From: UBA4416 sp040389965
Lineage (GTDB): Bacteria > Bacteroidota > Bacteroidia > B-17B0 > Aurantibacillaceae
NCBI GenBank assembly: GCA_040389965.1
Contig: JAZJZF010000014.1
Span: forward strand, 95,563 to 159,562
Length of the DNA: 64,000 bases
Direction of reading: 5' to 3'
The position numbers were made by a program, and so were the translations under genes. Below are positions 17,984 through 27,704 of the stretch, piece by piece. The notes beneath the pieces were generated by a model. It did not search any database. It was not told where the DNA came from and saw only the letters and a list, made by a program, of their open reading frames with translations. Numbering within the stretch: position 1 is the stretch's first letter; each line of letters opens with the position of its first letter.

Positions 17984-19870
17984 TTAACCTTTATCAAGCG
18001 TTTCGAACACTGAATTATTGCTCAAAAATTCAGGTACAATATCTTTCATTTTTGCCACAATGCGTTCATTATCCTGTGTGTTAAACAGTTTTATGAGTTC
18101 ATCAATAAATTGAATCACTTCTTTAAACTCGTACTCTCTTACTTTACCAACCAATATTTGCTTATGATGTGTAGGTAAAGCATTTTCGGAACTTGCCAGT
18201 AATTCTTCATATAATTTCTCTCCCGGGCGCAAACCGGTGTAGGTGATCTTGATATCGGTATTTTCTTTTAATCCGGAAAGTTTGATCATTTTCCTTGCCA
18301 GGTCAATAATCTTAACAGACTGCCCCATATCAAATACAAAAATTTCCCCTCCTTTGCCCATACAACCGGCCTCTAATACCAACTGGCACGATTCGGGAAT
18401 GGTCATAAAGAAACGGGTAATTTCGGGATGTGTAATGGTAATTGGCCCACCCTGCTCTATTTGTTTTTTAAAGCGGGGAATAACAGAACCATTCGATCCG
18501 AGTACATTTCCAAACCGGGTTGTAATAAATTTGGTGGAAGAATTTTTTCCTAAACTTTGAATATATATTTCGGCAATGCGTTTGGAAGCTCCCATCACAT
18601 TGGTAGGATTAACCGCTTTGTCAGTAGAGATCATCACAAATTTTCCTACTTTAAAATCTACTGCAAGATCGGCAACAATCCTGGTTCCCAGGATATTTGT
18701 GTAAATAGATTCTGAAGGATTATTTTCCATCATGGGCACATGCTTGTATGCCGCGGCATGAAATACAATATCAGGCTTAAATGTATTAAATACATTATGC
18801 ATGCGGTCTTTATTCCTGACGTCTGCTATAACAACTTCAAATTTGCAGGGAATTTCTTTTTCGCCAAATTCAAGTTCCAGCTCATGCAAAGGGCTTTCGG
18901 CCTGATCTAATAATACCAATAATGTGGGATTGTATTTTGCACACTGACGTGATAGCTCACTGCCTATGGAACCGGCAGCCCCGGTAATTAAAATCGTTTT
19001 ATGATTCAACTGTTCGTTGATAAGCGCATTATCCAGTTTTATAGGATCACGTTCTAATAACTCTTCAATGTTAATGCCTTTAATCTGGTTAAAACTCAAT
19101 TCGCCATTGATCCATTTGGCAACGGGAGGCACATTTAAAACCCTTACGCCGTATTGCAAGCAATCATCGATAATGGCATTTTTTTTAGAAGCCGATAAAT
19201 TTTGAATACTGATAATTACCGAATCTACATTGTTTTCGGTAATCAGTTCCTGCAATTTCGAAGCAGGATATACAAACACTCCTTCAAGGCTACGTCCTTT
19301 CTTCTTTTCGTCATCATCAATAAAACCTACTACTTTATAACGGATAGCGGCATCACGGTCCAGCGTTCGCTTGGTAATAATTCCTGACTCCCCTGCTCCA
19401 TAAATGATGACCTGGATCTTTTCTTTTTCAGGATTTTTATTTTCGAAATAAACAGCTTTTACCGCCAGCCTCGAACTGATCATTAAAAACAGGGTTACCA
19501 ATGCATCTATGACTATAATGGCAGTTGGCACAATGAAATAACCTGCAGAATAAAGTGTGATAATATTTACAATAAACATACACAGACTTCCTGAGACCAC
19601 TACTTTAAAAATACGCATGGCATCGCTCGATCCGGTATAACGCACCACACCTTTGTAGGTTTTGGAAATGATAAATGACACCAGCCGTATACTTATTAAA
19701 ATAGCATAGTCGTATGGTAAATTCTTTAGATCCTCGGGCGGAATCATTTTAAAATTAAATCGCAGGAAAAACGCCAGGGTTAAAGAAAAGATACAAATGA
19801 TCAAATCAATGATTAAAATTGACCAGCGAGGGAGATTATATTTCCAGAAAAAAGCGAGGATTCTGTACAT
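17984..19870 (-). CDS. Membrane nucleotide-sugar 4,6-dehydratase/epimerase (WbpM/FlaA1/CapD-like)
   Basis: This 628-aa inner-membrane enzyme is of the WbpM type, probably a UDP-GlcNAc C4,C6-dehydratase for a deoxyamino sugar of surface polysaccharide. About four N-terminal helices (residues 15-135) anchor it. A first Rossmann domain has YGAGESG (158-163), and the catalytic SDR domain has ITGAAGSIGSE (295-305). The short-chain dehydrogenase tyrosine is replaced by methionine in STDKAVNPTNVMGASK (Met426, Lys430), the hallmark of the large dehydratases. The C-terminal KITYTGLRPGEKLYEELL is also characteristic. Its 5' leader contains a 7-bp inverted repeat. The sugar product is inferred. Confidence 0.92.
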   Translation of the reverse strand: MYRILAFFWKYNLPRWSILIIDLIICIFSLTLAFFLRFNFKMIPPEDLKNLPYDYAILISIRLVSFIISKTYKGVVRYTGSSDAMRIFKVVVSGSLCMFIVNIITLYSAGYFIVPTAIIVIDALVTLFLMISSRLAVKAVYFENKNPEKEKIQVIIYGAGESGIITKRTLDRDAAIRYKVVGFIDDDEKKKGRSLEGVFVYPASKLQELITENNVDSVIISIQNLSASKKNAIIDDCLQYGVRVLNVPPVAKWINGELSFNQIKGINIEELLERDPIKLDNALINEQLNHKTILITGAAGSIGSELSRQCAKYNPTLLVLLDQAESPLHELELEFGEKEIPCKFEVVIADVRNKDRMHNVFNTFKPDIVFHAAAYKHVPMMENNPSESIYTNILGTRIVADLAVDFKVGKFVMISTDKAVNPTNVMGASKRIAEIYIQSLGKNSSTKFITTRFGNVLGSNGSVIPRFKKQIEQGGPITITHPEITRFFMTIPESCQLVLEAGCMGKGGEIFVFDMGQSVKIIDLARKMIKLSGLKENTDIKITYTGLRPGEKLYEELLASSENALPTHHKQILVGKVREYEFKEVIQFIDELIKLFNTQDNERIVAKMKDIVPEFLSNNSVFETLDKG

Positions 19871-19880
19871 ACCTGTAAAA

Positions 19881-19903
19881 GTACATTTTTACTAAGAATG
19901 TAC
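19881..19903. promoter_or_regulatory. Inverted repeat in the leader of the dehydratase gene
   Basis: GTACATT (19881-19887) and AATGTAC (19897-19903) form a 7-bp inverted repeat with 9 bases between, 10 to 33 bases upstream of the ATG at 19870. It could be an operator or a leader hairpin; no binding protein can be named. Confidence 0.25.
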
Positions 19904-19920
19904 AAAGTCAATTATAGCAA

Positions 19921-20844
19921 TTAATACGTTAAATAAGGTAATATTAGCCTCAGTTTTTCAGGACTAAAAATGCCCAGATTGGTGATATCGGCTTCCGTTA
20001 ATTTACCATGCTTATTCCTATAATTGATAAGAGCCTGAGCCGACTGAAAATTAAAATAAGGATGTTTTTTGAGTGTATTAAAATCTATTGCGTTAACAGG
20101 TATTTTGGTGATATTTGCTTTATCAAGACTAATCTGGGAAACAAGAATGGTATAAACACTATCCGTCATTCCGTATATTTCCTTTAGCTGATCAATCGAA
20201 TGAAAGCCTCCCAATAATGTTCTGTATTTGATAATGCGTTTTGTAAAACCCGGCCCTATTCCTTTTAAATAAACAATTTTAAGACTATCGGCCGAATTTA
20301 TTTCTACTAACTCTTTTACGAAAGTCTTTTTTTCGTAGCTGTGTTTGGGATAAATGGTATCCTTTTTAAACACAGGTCTGGTGTTGGGGATAAGAATATA
20401 AGGTTCTAATTCATTATAGAGCTTTGGAGACAGGCCATACAGTTTTTTAAGATCTTCGGGTTTAAAGAATTTCCCGCCTTTGTTTCTGAAATTAATAAGC
20501 GTAGCAGATAGCTTTTTAGAAAAACCAAGAGCTATGGCATCTTTTTCTGAAACAGTATTGGGGTTAAATACAAAACGATCGTAAGAATAATTCTGAGGTT
20601 CTGAAAAGGAGGCTTCAGCATATTTTTTTTGGTCTTCGATAGGCTTTACATCCTGCGAAGAAGCTGCTTCAGCCTTAAGTGTGATCAGTTCCACTTTATT
20701 ATTTCTATCCACTAAAAACGGCAGGAAAATTTTAAGAGAAATAACAAAAGCCAGAATAACGCATAACACAAAAATGCCATTACGTTCCTGTTTATTGAAA
20801 TGAAAAAAACCGGATAGCCAGTTTTTAATTTTGCTGAACAGCAT
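19921..20844 (-). CDS. Helix-hairpin-helix (ComEA-like) protein with N-terminal membrane anchor
   Basis: This protein of about 307 aa has one membrane helix near the N-terminus (FVLCVILAFVISLKIFLPF) and three helix-hairpin-helix DNA-binding units, best seen in NSADSLKIVYLKGIGPGF and the related NFRNKGG and NYRNKHG repeats. It resembles the ComEA-like proteins that bind DNA at the membrane in competence, but Bacteroidota carry many such proteins without proven roles. I chose the ATG at 20844 (MLFSKIKNWLSGFFHF). The frame is open to 20880, but those extra 12 residues lack homologue-like character and would lengthen the overlap with the upstream permease gene, which already overlaps this start by 20 bases. 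Confidence 0.8.
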   Translation of the reverse strand: MLFSKIKNWLSGFFHFNKQERNGIFVLCVILAFVISLKIFLPFLVDRNNKVELITLKAEAASSQDVKPIEDQKKYAEASFSEPQNYSYDRFVFNPNTVSEKDAIALGFSKKLSATLINFRNKGGKFFKPEDLKKLYGLSPKLYNELEPYILIPNTRPVFKKDTIYPKHSYEKKTFVKELVEINSADSLKIVYLKGIGPGFTKRIIKYRTLLGGFHSIDQLKEIYGMTDSVYTILVSQISLDKANITKIPVNAIDFNTLKKHPYFNFQSAQALINYRNKHGKLTEADITNLGIFSPEKLRLILPYLTY

Positions 20845-22291
20845 TCTTGTTTCGTTTAAATAAATAATAAACCGGAACACCTAATGCCATAATCAACAGG
20901 CCCATGCCTGTATTAAAGGTTTTGTAAACTAATAAATCAATGCAGATTAAGCTCGTAATAATAATGTATAATGCAGGAATTACTGGATAACCAAAGGCTT
21001 TGTAAGGTCTCTCTACATCAGGCATCTTTTTGCGAAGTATGAATAATCCTATAATGGTAATGATATAAAACACTAAAGAAGAAAAAGTACAATAGTCTAA
21101 AAGGTCGCTATAAGAACCACTCAAACATAACAAAGAAGCCCAAACTCCCTGGAATATCAACGCATTGGAAGGCACCTGAAATTTATTGAGCTTTGCCGCA
21201 CTCTTAAAAAACAAACCGTCTTTAGCCATCGATTGAAATAAACGGGAACCCGACAGAATTAAACCATTGTTGCAACCAAAAGTAGAAACCATAATCAAAG
21301 CGGCCATCAGGTATTTGGCCACATCACCAAATATGGTAAACAAAGCAGCCGCACCAACTCTGTCTTTATTTGCATACATAATTCCCTCCGCCATCACATT
21401 TCCTGCTCCGGGAACGCCTTCCACAGGTAGTAAACATAAATAAGCGACATTGGCTAATACATAAATAATGGTGACAATACATACTCCAAAAAACAAGCCC
21501 AGAGGAATATTCTTTTTAGGATTTTCTACTTCTCCGGCAATAAAAGTCACATTATTCCATGCATCGCTACTGAATAAAGAGCCGATCATTGCTACACCTA
21601 AAACCGTTGCTAATGTCATACCTGAAAGAGGTTCAGACCAATAAGCAGCAATGCCGGCACCTTTGTGAATAACAATCTGTTGTTTGGCATCCCAGGCATG
21701 CGCCATATTATTCGAAAATATATCGGTATGAAAACCATAATAAATACCTACAATAATAAGTGTAAACAAGGCGATGAGTTTAGCGGATGTAAAAATCCGT
21801 TGAATCACTTTTCCATTTTCGATGCCACGGCTATTGATAAACGTGAGCACTGCGATGATAAAAATAGCCAGTAATTGAGCACTCGTAATATTGAATCCTA
21901 TGATAGATAATACAACATTTCCTTCCTCAAAATAGTCAATGAACACTCCGGTAAATTTGGCAAAAGCCATAGCTACCGCGGCAATTACACCCGTTTGAAT
22001 AACAAGGAAAACTGTCCAGCCGTATACGAAAGCCGTTAAATCTCCAAAAGCTTTTTTAATGTAAACGAATTGTCCGCCGGCCTGTGGCATCATACCTGCC
22101 AGTTCTCCATAACTTAAAGCTGCAAATAAAGTAATAACACCCGATAAGATCCATGCCACCAAAAGCCAACCTGCGGAACCCAGAGAACGGGCCATATCGG
22201 AACTTACAATAAAAATACCCGAACCTATCATTGATCCGGCTACCAGGAGCGTTGTATCAATTAAATTTAAACTACGTTTTGTTTCCGCCAT
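20825..22291 (-). CDS. APC-superfamily amino acid permease (LAT/SteT-like)
   Basis: This 488-aa inner-membrane transporter has about 12 helices. The first, DTTLLVAGSMIGSGIFIVSS, holds the GSGIF motif that binds the amino acid backbone in the APC fold. Length and pattern fit amino acid permeases or exchangers of the LAT/SteT type; the substrate is not visible. Its last 20 bases overlap the start of the HhH gene, so the two are coupled. Upstream lies the giant surface protein gene on the same strand with about 40 bases between, so a common transcript is possible. Confidence 0.88.
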   Translation of the reverse strand: MAETKRSLNLIDTTLLVAGSMIGSGIFIVSSDMARSLGSAGWLLVAWILSGVITLFAALSYGELAGMMPQAGGQFVYIKKAFGDLTAFVYGWTVFLVIQTGVIAAVAMAFAKFTGVFIDYFEEGNVVLSIIGFNITSAQLLAIFIIAVLTFINSRGIENGKVIQRIFTSAKLIALFTLIIVGIYYGFHTDIFSNNMAHAWDAKQQIVIHKGAGIAAYWSEPLSGMTLATVLGVAMIGSLFSSDAWNNVTFIAGEVENPKKNIPLGLFFGVCIVTIIYVLANVAYLCLLPVEGVPGAGNVMAEGIMYANKDRVGAAALFTIFGDVAKYLMAALIMVSTFGCNNGLILSGSRLFQSMAKDGLFFKSAAKLNKFQVPSNALIFQGVWASLLCLSGSYSDLLDYCTFSSLVFYIITIIGLFILRKKMPDVERPYKAFGYPVIPALYIIITSLICIDLLVYKTFNTGMGLLIMALGVPVYYLFKRNKNAVQQN

Positions 22292-22330
22292 ATATGGTGT
22301 ACAAAATACTAAAAAACAATTAAAACCCGC

Positions 22331-25300
22331 TTATCGCAACAAAGTAACATGTCCAATCTTTTCAATGGATTCTTTCTTATAATCGGTAGCCGTTAATTTA
22401 TAGGTATAAACTCCCAACTCGCAGTCCACCCCTTTCTTTTTGCCATTCCAGCCTCCATTTAATTCTGTGGTTTTAAATATCATTTCACCCCAACGGTCAA
22501 ATATCATGAGTTCAATTTTTACATATCCTAAAAAAATAGGCTTAAATAGATCATTCAACTCATCACCGTTAGGTGTAAAGCAATTGGGAATATAAAGACA
22601 GGGTGTAACATTTACAATAACTGAATCTATTTTACGACAGCCATATTTATTAGTAACAATAGCATAATAAATCGTATTTGAATCGGGAGCCGCTATGGTT
22701 TGGTTACAAAAGCTACAGGTTAAATTATAATCGGGAGTCCATGTACTTATGGTATCTGATGCAGAACTTATTGTAGCCGTTTCTCCGGGTAAAATCTCTG
22801 TTTTTCTGGGAGTAACAGTTAATGTTGGAACAGGATATACGGTAATTGAATAGGTCCCCTCAGACTTGCAAGGCCCATTAAATAAAGTAAGGGAATAGGT
22901 CGTATTTACTTCGGGATTTACAAACGGATTAAAAACATTGGGTGGATTTATTTTATAAACAGGTAACCACGAGTAGATGTAGTTTCCCTGGGGTGCTAAT
23001 AATTGCAGCTGTTGATTTTTACACATGACCAACTTATAAGAGTCGAGGGGAATACGGTATAAAGGATCAATTTTGATACTATCAATAGCCTTACAGCCAA
23101 AGGAATCGAAGATCGTCAAATAATACCAGCCATCTGTTACAACATTAATGGCGGAAGTGGATTGCCCGCTACTCCATTGATAATTAAGGGCGGCATGATT
23201 TGCATGTAATTTAATGGTATCACTTAAACAGGTATGAATCGAATCGAATTCAATTTTAATATTGTTGTTAATCACAGAAACCTGAACCGAATCGTAGCCT
23301 GTACAACCTGTATTAGAAACGGCCACCTTATAGAGTGTATTAGATGGAGGCGATACCTTTGGCTGCTGAACAGAAGCATTACTAATAAATGAATTGGGAG
23401 TCCAGGTAAACGTACAGCCTGCCGGAGCATTTAACAACAATACAACCGAATCATTATCACATATATGCACATCTGCTATTGGCGGCAATAGCAGTGGCGG
23501 CAATACATTAATAGTAAGATACGTTGTATCATAAATGTTACAGGTAGCATTGTTATTGGAAATTAACCTGATCTGATAGGTACCGGAACTTGTGTAAGTA
23601 TGCGCCGGCTGGGATAAAGTGGCAGATGCTCCATCACCAAAATCCCAAAAATAATTTACACCATTTGTGCTATGATTAATGAAATTAACAGCAAGAGGCG
23701 CACAACCTGTTAAGCTAGCAGGATTAGTTACAAACTGAGCGGTTACTATATTGGGATTAAAGGAAAATTTGACCACGGCATTGTTGCAATTAGAAGAACC
23801 GTTATGTGATGACCATACATTTGGAGTAACCGGCATATCGCTGTTACCGCCGCAACCTTCGCAAATAGCCTGGTAAATAATACCCGCTTTGTCAAAACGA
23901 CTTGTACCTCCATCCACATGCTCTAAACTAACACCTCCACCAAAAAATGTAGCATATTGCAGGCTTAAAGCATCTTTGTCTAATACCATAAAATAAAAAT
24001 CACTACCGTCTGTTGTTGAACTAAATGCATTAGGCGTCAGCGGTAATCCCAGCGTGGTGCTATTTGGATCATTTTCGCCAAATAATATTCCTCCCCAACC
24101 CGACATATAAATACTACCGCAAACATCTACTAAAAAAGCCGATGGCACTATATCTGTAACTCCCCTGCCCGACCCTACTACTGTAGAGAAAAAAGTGCTA
24201 TTTAAGTTTGCATTCATGCAATGAACAAATTGCCCGCTATTTGGGTTTGAATATACTCCTGCAGAAATAGGATATGGACCTACTGTTTGTCCAAACACAT
24301 ACACTTTATTGAGTTTATCTAATTGTACAAAAAAAGATTGATCGTAAGCAGCTGTGCCCAGATAAGAAGATGCCACTAAATTATTTCCGTTGGAAGATAA
24401 TAAACTAATAAAACCATCCACTCCTCCTAAAGCACTAGGATGTATACTCCCCGGTGTAGTAGGGAAATTAGCGCTTTCAGTACCTCCTGTTACATATATC
24501 TGGTTCGTTGCATTCAGCGCCAGGTTATAGGCGCCGTCTCCGGCAGAACCTCCCAAATAGGTACTGAATATAGGGGATGTTAAGTTAGGATCGAATTTAA
24601 CAACACATGCATCCTGTATTCCGTTTAATGTACTTTGTAAACAACCGGGAGTTACAGGGAAATTGTTTGAGGCTGTACAAGCGCCAAAATAAATATTGCC
24701 TGCTGCATCCACAATGACTCCGCCTCTCAAATCATCGCAATAATTATGGTTTAAACCGGTAAGCATTGCCGACGCAGGATTATTAACGCCATCATACATT
24801 GCCCCTCCCATATAGGTTGAACCAACCAAAGCTGTACCTGTTGCATTAAATTTAGTAATAATTAAATCATAGCCTCCGGCATTGGTAGTTTGAAAACAGC
24901 CGGCTATTGTAGGAAAATTAATGGAGCTTGTTCTTCCAAGTACAACTAAACGATTGGCATTATCTACGACTATACTTTCCGGAGCTTCATGGCTACCACC
25001 ACCTAAATAGGTGGAATAAAGCAAGCCATTACCGGTAGGACTAAATTTTGAAATTGAAATATCAGTACCCGGATTAAAGGTGCTGGCAGGCCCACCAAAG
25101 TTTAATTGAAACGCGCCTGTAGTAGTTGGATAATGTGTGCCATAGCAAACACCTGCAGTGTAAGCATTCCCTTGCACATCATAGGTAGCCGTCATTCCAA
25201 AATTATCTGACAGTGAACCCGTGTAAGTAGCAAATACTAAAGTGGGGTCTATTACTAAAGGATAATTTTTATTGTACTTTTCATCTAATTGAAAGCTTAC

Positions 25301-25891
25301 TGATTCTTTTTCTATAACGTAATGACACTTAATCATTACTTTTTGCTGATCGATCATTTGATAAACATAAGGAGCATTTAAGCTTACATCGCCAACCTCC
25401 GTACCAATAACCAAATTCCCCTGCACCAACTTTAAAGTATTTTGTCCGGTGAATTTGAGTACAATATCAGAAAGGTTAGAGCCAGGCTTTAATACAAAAT
25501 CAAAGCGAAAATTATTTTTATCGCTTAATGCTTTTACATCTATCTGTGGATACAACTCTTTATACCAGACTTCTTTATAGGATTTAACGCATGAAGCCCA
25601 CTTTGAAGCATCTTTTCCAATAAAATAATTTTCATAAAAGCTATTGGAATCTAACTCTAGTTTTTCGGTGTTTGCATTAGCCCTTATAAATTCCATTTTA
25701 ACGGCATGGAGCGTTAACGATGAATCAAAACCACCAGGGTTATTTATTTTATGGTGTACCGAATTAAACCCGTCTTTAGGATAAAACACATAAGTAAAGG
25801 CATTATTTTCTAAAAAAGCTTTACCGCCCTTAAATTTTCCCTGATAAAGCACAGCATCATTCCACTGCCCTTTATTTTTAGTAAAAAACAC
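22331..25891 (-). CDS. Giant surface protein: SBBP beta-propeller repeats, PKD domain, T9SS type B (CHU_C) C-terminus
   Basis: This protein of at least 1186 aa should be displayed on the cell surface. The first 210 residues resemble the N-terminal domain of SBBP-repeat proteins (FTKNKGQWNDAVLYQGKF). Repeats with the pattern STYLGGGSHEAPESIVVD and STYLGGSAGDGAYNLAL, about 55 residues apart, form a beta-propeller. A PKD domain holds YFWDFGDGASAT. More beta domains follow, and the gliding/CHU_C type B sorting domain ends it (IPNCFTPNGDELND, MIFDRWGEMIF, GVYTYKLTA, HVTLLR). The first canonical start is GTG at 25891, but the frame stays open upstream and encodes a clear signal peptide (see 25892-25990), so the true protein is probably 33 residues longer. 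Confidence 0.9.
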   Translation of the reverse strand: MFFTKNKGQWNDAVLYQGKFKGGKAFLENNAFTYVFYPKDGFNSVHHKINNPGGFDSSLTLHAVKMEFIRANANTEKLELDSNSFYENYFIGKDASKWASCVKSYKEVWYKELYPQIDVKALSDKNNFRFDFVLKPGSNLSDIVLKFTGQNTLKLVQGNLVIGTEVGDVSLNAPYVYQMIDQQKVMIKCHYVIEKESVSFQLDEKYNKNYPLVIDPTLVFATYTGSLSDNFGMTATYDVQGNAYTAGVCYGTHYPTTTGAFQLNFGGPASTFNPGTDISISKFSPTGNGLLYSTYLGGGSHEAPESIVVDNANRLVVLGRTSSINFPTIAGCFQTTNAGGYDLIITKFNATGTALVGSTYMGGAMYDGVNNPASAMLTGLNHNYCDDLRGGVIVDAAGNIYFGACTASNNFPVTPGCLQSTLNGIQDACVVKFDPNLTSPIFSTYLGGSAGDGAYNLALNATNQIYVTGGTESANFPTTPGSIHPSALGGVDGFISLLSSNGNNLVASSYLGTAAYDQSFFVQLDKLNKVYVFGQTVGPYPISAGVYSNPNSGQFVHCMNANLNSTFFSTVVGSGRGVTDIVPSAFLVDVCGSIYMSGWGGILFGENDPNSTTLGLPLTPNAFSSTTDGSDFYFMVLDKDALSLQYATFFGGGVSLEHVDGGTSRFDKAGIIYQAICEGCGGNSDMPVTPNVWSSHNGSSNCNNAVVKFSFNPNIVTAQFVTNPASLTGCAPLAVNFINHSTNGVNYFWDFGDGASATLSQPAHTYTSSGTYQIRLISNNNATCNIYDTTYLTINVLPPLLLPPIADVHICDNDSVVLLLNAPAGCTFTWTPNSFISNASVQQPKVSPPSNTLYKVAVSNTGCTGYDSVQVSVINNNIKIEFDSIHTCLSDTIKLHANHAALNYQWSSGQSTSAINVVTDGWYYLTIFDSFGCKAIDSIKIDPLYRIPLDSYKLVMCKNQQLQLLAPQGNYIYSWLPVYKINPPNVFNPFVNPEVNTTYSLTLFNGPCKSEGTYSITVYPVPTLTVTPRKTEILPGETATISSASDTISTWTPDYNLTCSFCNQTIAAPDSNTIYYAIVTNKYGCRKIDSVIVNVTPCLYIPNCFTPNGDELNDLFKPIFLGYVKIELMIFDRWGEMIFKTTELNGGWNGKKKGVDCELGVYTYKLTATDYKKESIEKIGHVTLLR

Positions 25892-25990
25892 ATACGAAGG
25901 AGACTTTTTTATAAGAGAGTCTTCATTGTGTTCTGCCTTAAGTTGAAAGGAGAAACAGAGTAAAATAAATATATAAACTATTGATTTGAT
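25892..25990 (-). other. In-frame upstream extension encoding a signal peptide without a canonical start codon
   Basis: The frame of the surface protein continues upstream of the GTG at 25891 and encodes KSIVYIFILLCFSFQLKA and then EHNEDS, a textbook Sec signal peptide needed by a T9SS substrate. No ATG, GTG or TTG occurs before the in-frame stop at 26000-26002. ATC at 25990-25988 would be the natural first codon by position. Non-canonical initiation or a sequence error would explain it. Confidence 0.6.
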
Positions 25991-26056
25991 TTGGCTTACT
26001 CAAATTTAAGACAATTTGGGATAAAAACAACTAAGCCTCCATTGTAGCCAAATACT

Positions 26057-26083
26057 AAAAAAGGGCAGTTAAACTGCCCTTTT
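26057..26083 (-). terminator. Intrinsic terminator after the CAT-type permease
   Basis: GGGCAG and CTGCCC arms (26063-26068 with 26074-26079), extended by A/T pairs, give a stem that is followed on the minus strand by a run of T. It lies just past the stop of the permease gene at 26087 and may read on both strands. Confidence 0.75.
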
Positions 26084-26086
26084 AAA

Positions 26087-27568
26087 TTACTCTTCTATGC
26101 CCTGTTTTTCGAGGTTACTGTTACGTTTACTGTAAAGAAAGTAAACAATAATACCTAATGTACCCCAAATCAGGAATGCAAACCAGGTTTCTTTTCTTAC
26201 AAAGCACATTAAAAAGATGTTAAAGCCAACACCTAAACAACCTACCACATAAACGGCCGGTGTGCGGTAAGGCCTTTCCAACTCAGGTTTTTTGTAACGT
26301 AGAATCATTACCGCAACACATACCATCGCAAAAGCCAGCAGTGTTCCCATACTACACATTTCACTTACTTTATCAATAGGAGTTAATGCCGCAACTACCG
26401 ATACAATTAAACCTACCAGTACAGTACTTTTATGTGGCGTTTTAAATTTTGGATGTAAAGTTCTGAAAAAGCCCGGTAATAAACCGTCTTTAGCCATTCC
26501 TAAAAAGATACGGGTCTGTCCTAACATCATTACCAGCATAACCGATGTTAAACCTGCGGTTGCGGCCAGTGTAATAATAAACACCGCCCAGTTTAAACCA
26601 ATACCCGAAAAGGCCGAAGCAACCGGTGCAGCTTTATCAAGCTGATCATATTTTACCATCCCTGTTAATACCAACGATACTAAAATGTATAATACTGTAC
26701 AGATGATTAAGGAAGCAATAATAGCAAAAGGAACATCTTTTTTAGGATTAATAGCCTCGCCCGCTTGTGTGGACACGGCATCGAAACCTATGTAGGCAAA
26801 GAAAACAATGGTTGCTGCGGTTAATACACCTCCAAAACCAAAATTAAATTTACCGGTAGCAAGACCATCTTTTCCAATTTCGGCAACCTGATCAGGAATA
26901 AACGGAGTCCAGTTATCGGTATTGATATAAAATGCTCCAACAATGATCACAAATAATACAACAGCTATTTTCACAATCACAATTACGTTGTTTGTATTGG
27001 CAGCTTCTTTAATACCTTTTACTAGGATATAAGTTACTAACCAGGTAATTAGTAAAGCAGGGAGGTTAAATGCAAAAGACGGAGGATCTATGCCCATTTC
27101 TTTACATTTCTCGGTAGCTGTGGCCAAATCGTTACATAACCAGATAGGAAAATCAACTCTGAACAGGTGTAATAATTTCACGAAATACCCGCTCCAGGCA
27201 ACAGCTACAGTGGTTGCCCCCATCATGTATTCCAAAATTAAATTCCAACCAATGAACCAGGCAAATAATTCTCCTACGGTGCCATAAGCATAAGCATAAG
27301 CAGAACCTTCAACGGGCAATACAGAAGCAAATTCGGCATAACACAACGATGCAAATAAACAGCCTATACCCGCTATAATAAATGAAAGTGCTAAAGCCGG
27401 GCCTGCGTAATCATGAGCGGCAATACCGGTTAATGTAAAAATACCACCTCCTATAATTGCACCAATACCCAAAGAGGTTAATCCCCATTTTGTCAGTACC
27501 CTTTTTAAATCACTTTTTTTCATATCAGCCTCAAAGGCTGATACCGGCTTAATTCTCCAAACAGACAT
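26087..27568 (-). CDS. APC-superfamily amino acid permease (CAT/YfnA-like)
   Basis: This 493-aa inner-membrane permease belongs to the cationic amino acid transporter branch. It has 12 or more helices, with LTSLGIGAIIGGGIFTLTG as the conserved first helix, ALALSFIIAGIGCLFASLCY as the second and AYAYAYGTVGELFAWFIGWN leading to the third. The pattern EAINPKKDVPFAIIASLIIC is a family hallmark. The Bacillus YfnA and plant CAT proteins are the nearest named relatives I can recall; the substrate is unknown. It has its own terminator and a possible -7 box at 27611-27618, so it is probably monocistronic. MKKSDLKRVLTKWGL at residue 16 is an alternative start. Confidence 0.9.
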   Translation of the reverse strand: MSVWRIKPVSAFEADMKKSDLKRVLTKWGLTSLGIGAIIGGGIFTLTGIAAHDYAGPALALSFIIAGIGCLFASLCYAEFASVLPVEGSAYAYAYGTVGELFAWFIGWNLILEYMMGATTVAVAWSGYFVKLLHLFRVDFPIWLCNDLATATEKCKEMGIDPPSFAFNLPALLITWLVTYILVKGIKEAANTNNVIVIVKIAVVLFVIIVGAFYINTDNWTPFIPDQVAEIGKDGLATGKFNFGFGGVLTAATIVFFAYIGFDAVSTQAGEAINPKKDVPFAIIASLIICTVLYILVSLVLTGMVKYDQLDKAAPVASAFSGIGLNWAVFIITLAATAGLTSVMLVMMLGQTRIFLGMAKDGLLPGFFRTLHPKFKTPHKSTVLVGLIVSVVAALTPIDKVSEMCSMGTLLAFAMVCVAVMILRYKKPELERPYRTPAVYVVGCLGVGFNIFLMCFVRKETWFAFLIWGTLGIIVYFLYSKRNSNLEKQGIEE

Positions 27569-27610
27569 ATGTTTTATCTCGTATTAATTAATGTTAAATT
27601 TAGTATAACT

Positions 27611-27618
27611 CAAATATA
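27611..27618 (-). promoter_or_regulatory. Possible Bacteroidota -7 box for the CAT-type permease
   Basis: The minus strand reads TATATTTG (TAnnTTTG), 43 bases before the start at 27568. The -33 region is not a clean TTTG, so the call is tentative. Confidence 0.35.
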
Positions 27619-27704
27619 TCTTTTTTTTAATATAAAAACACGTCTCTTGTAATTATTAGCAACGTATTTATACATATTCGTTTTCAAAATTGTAATTTAG
27701 CGCT

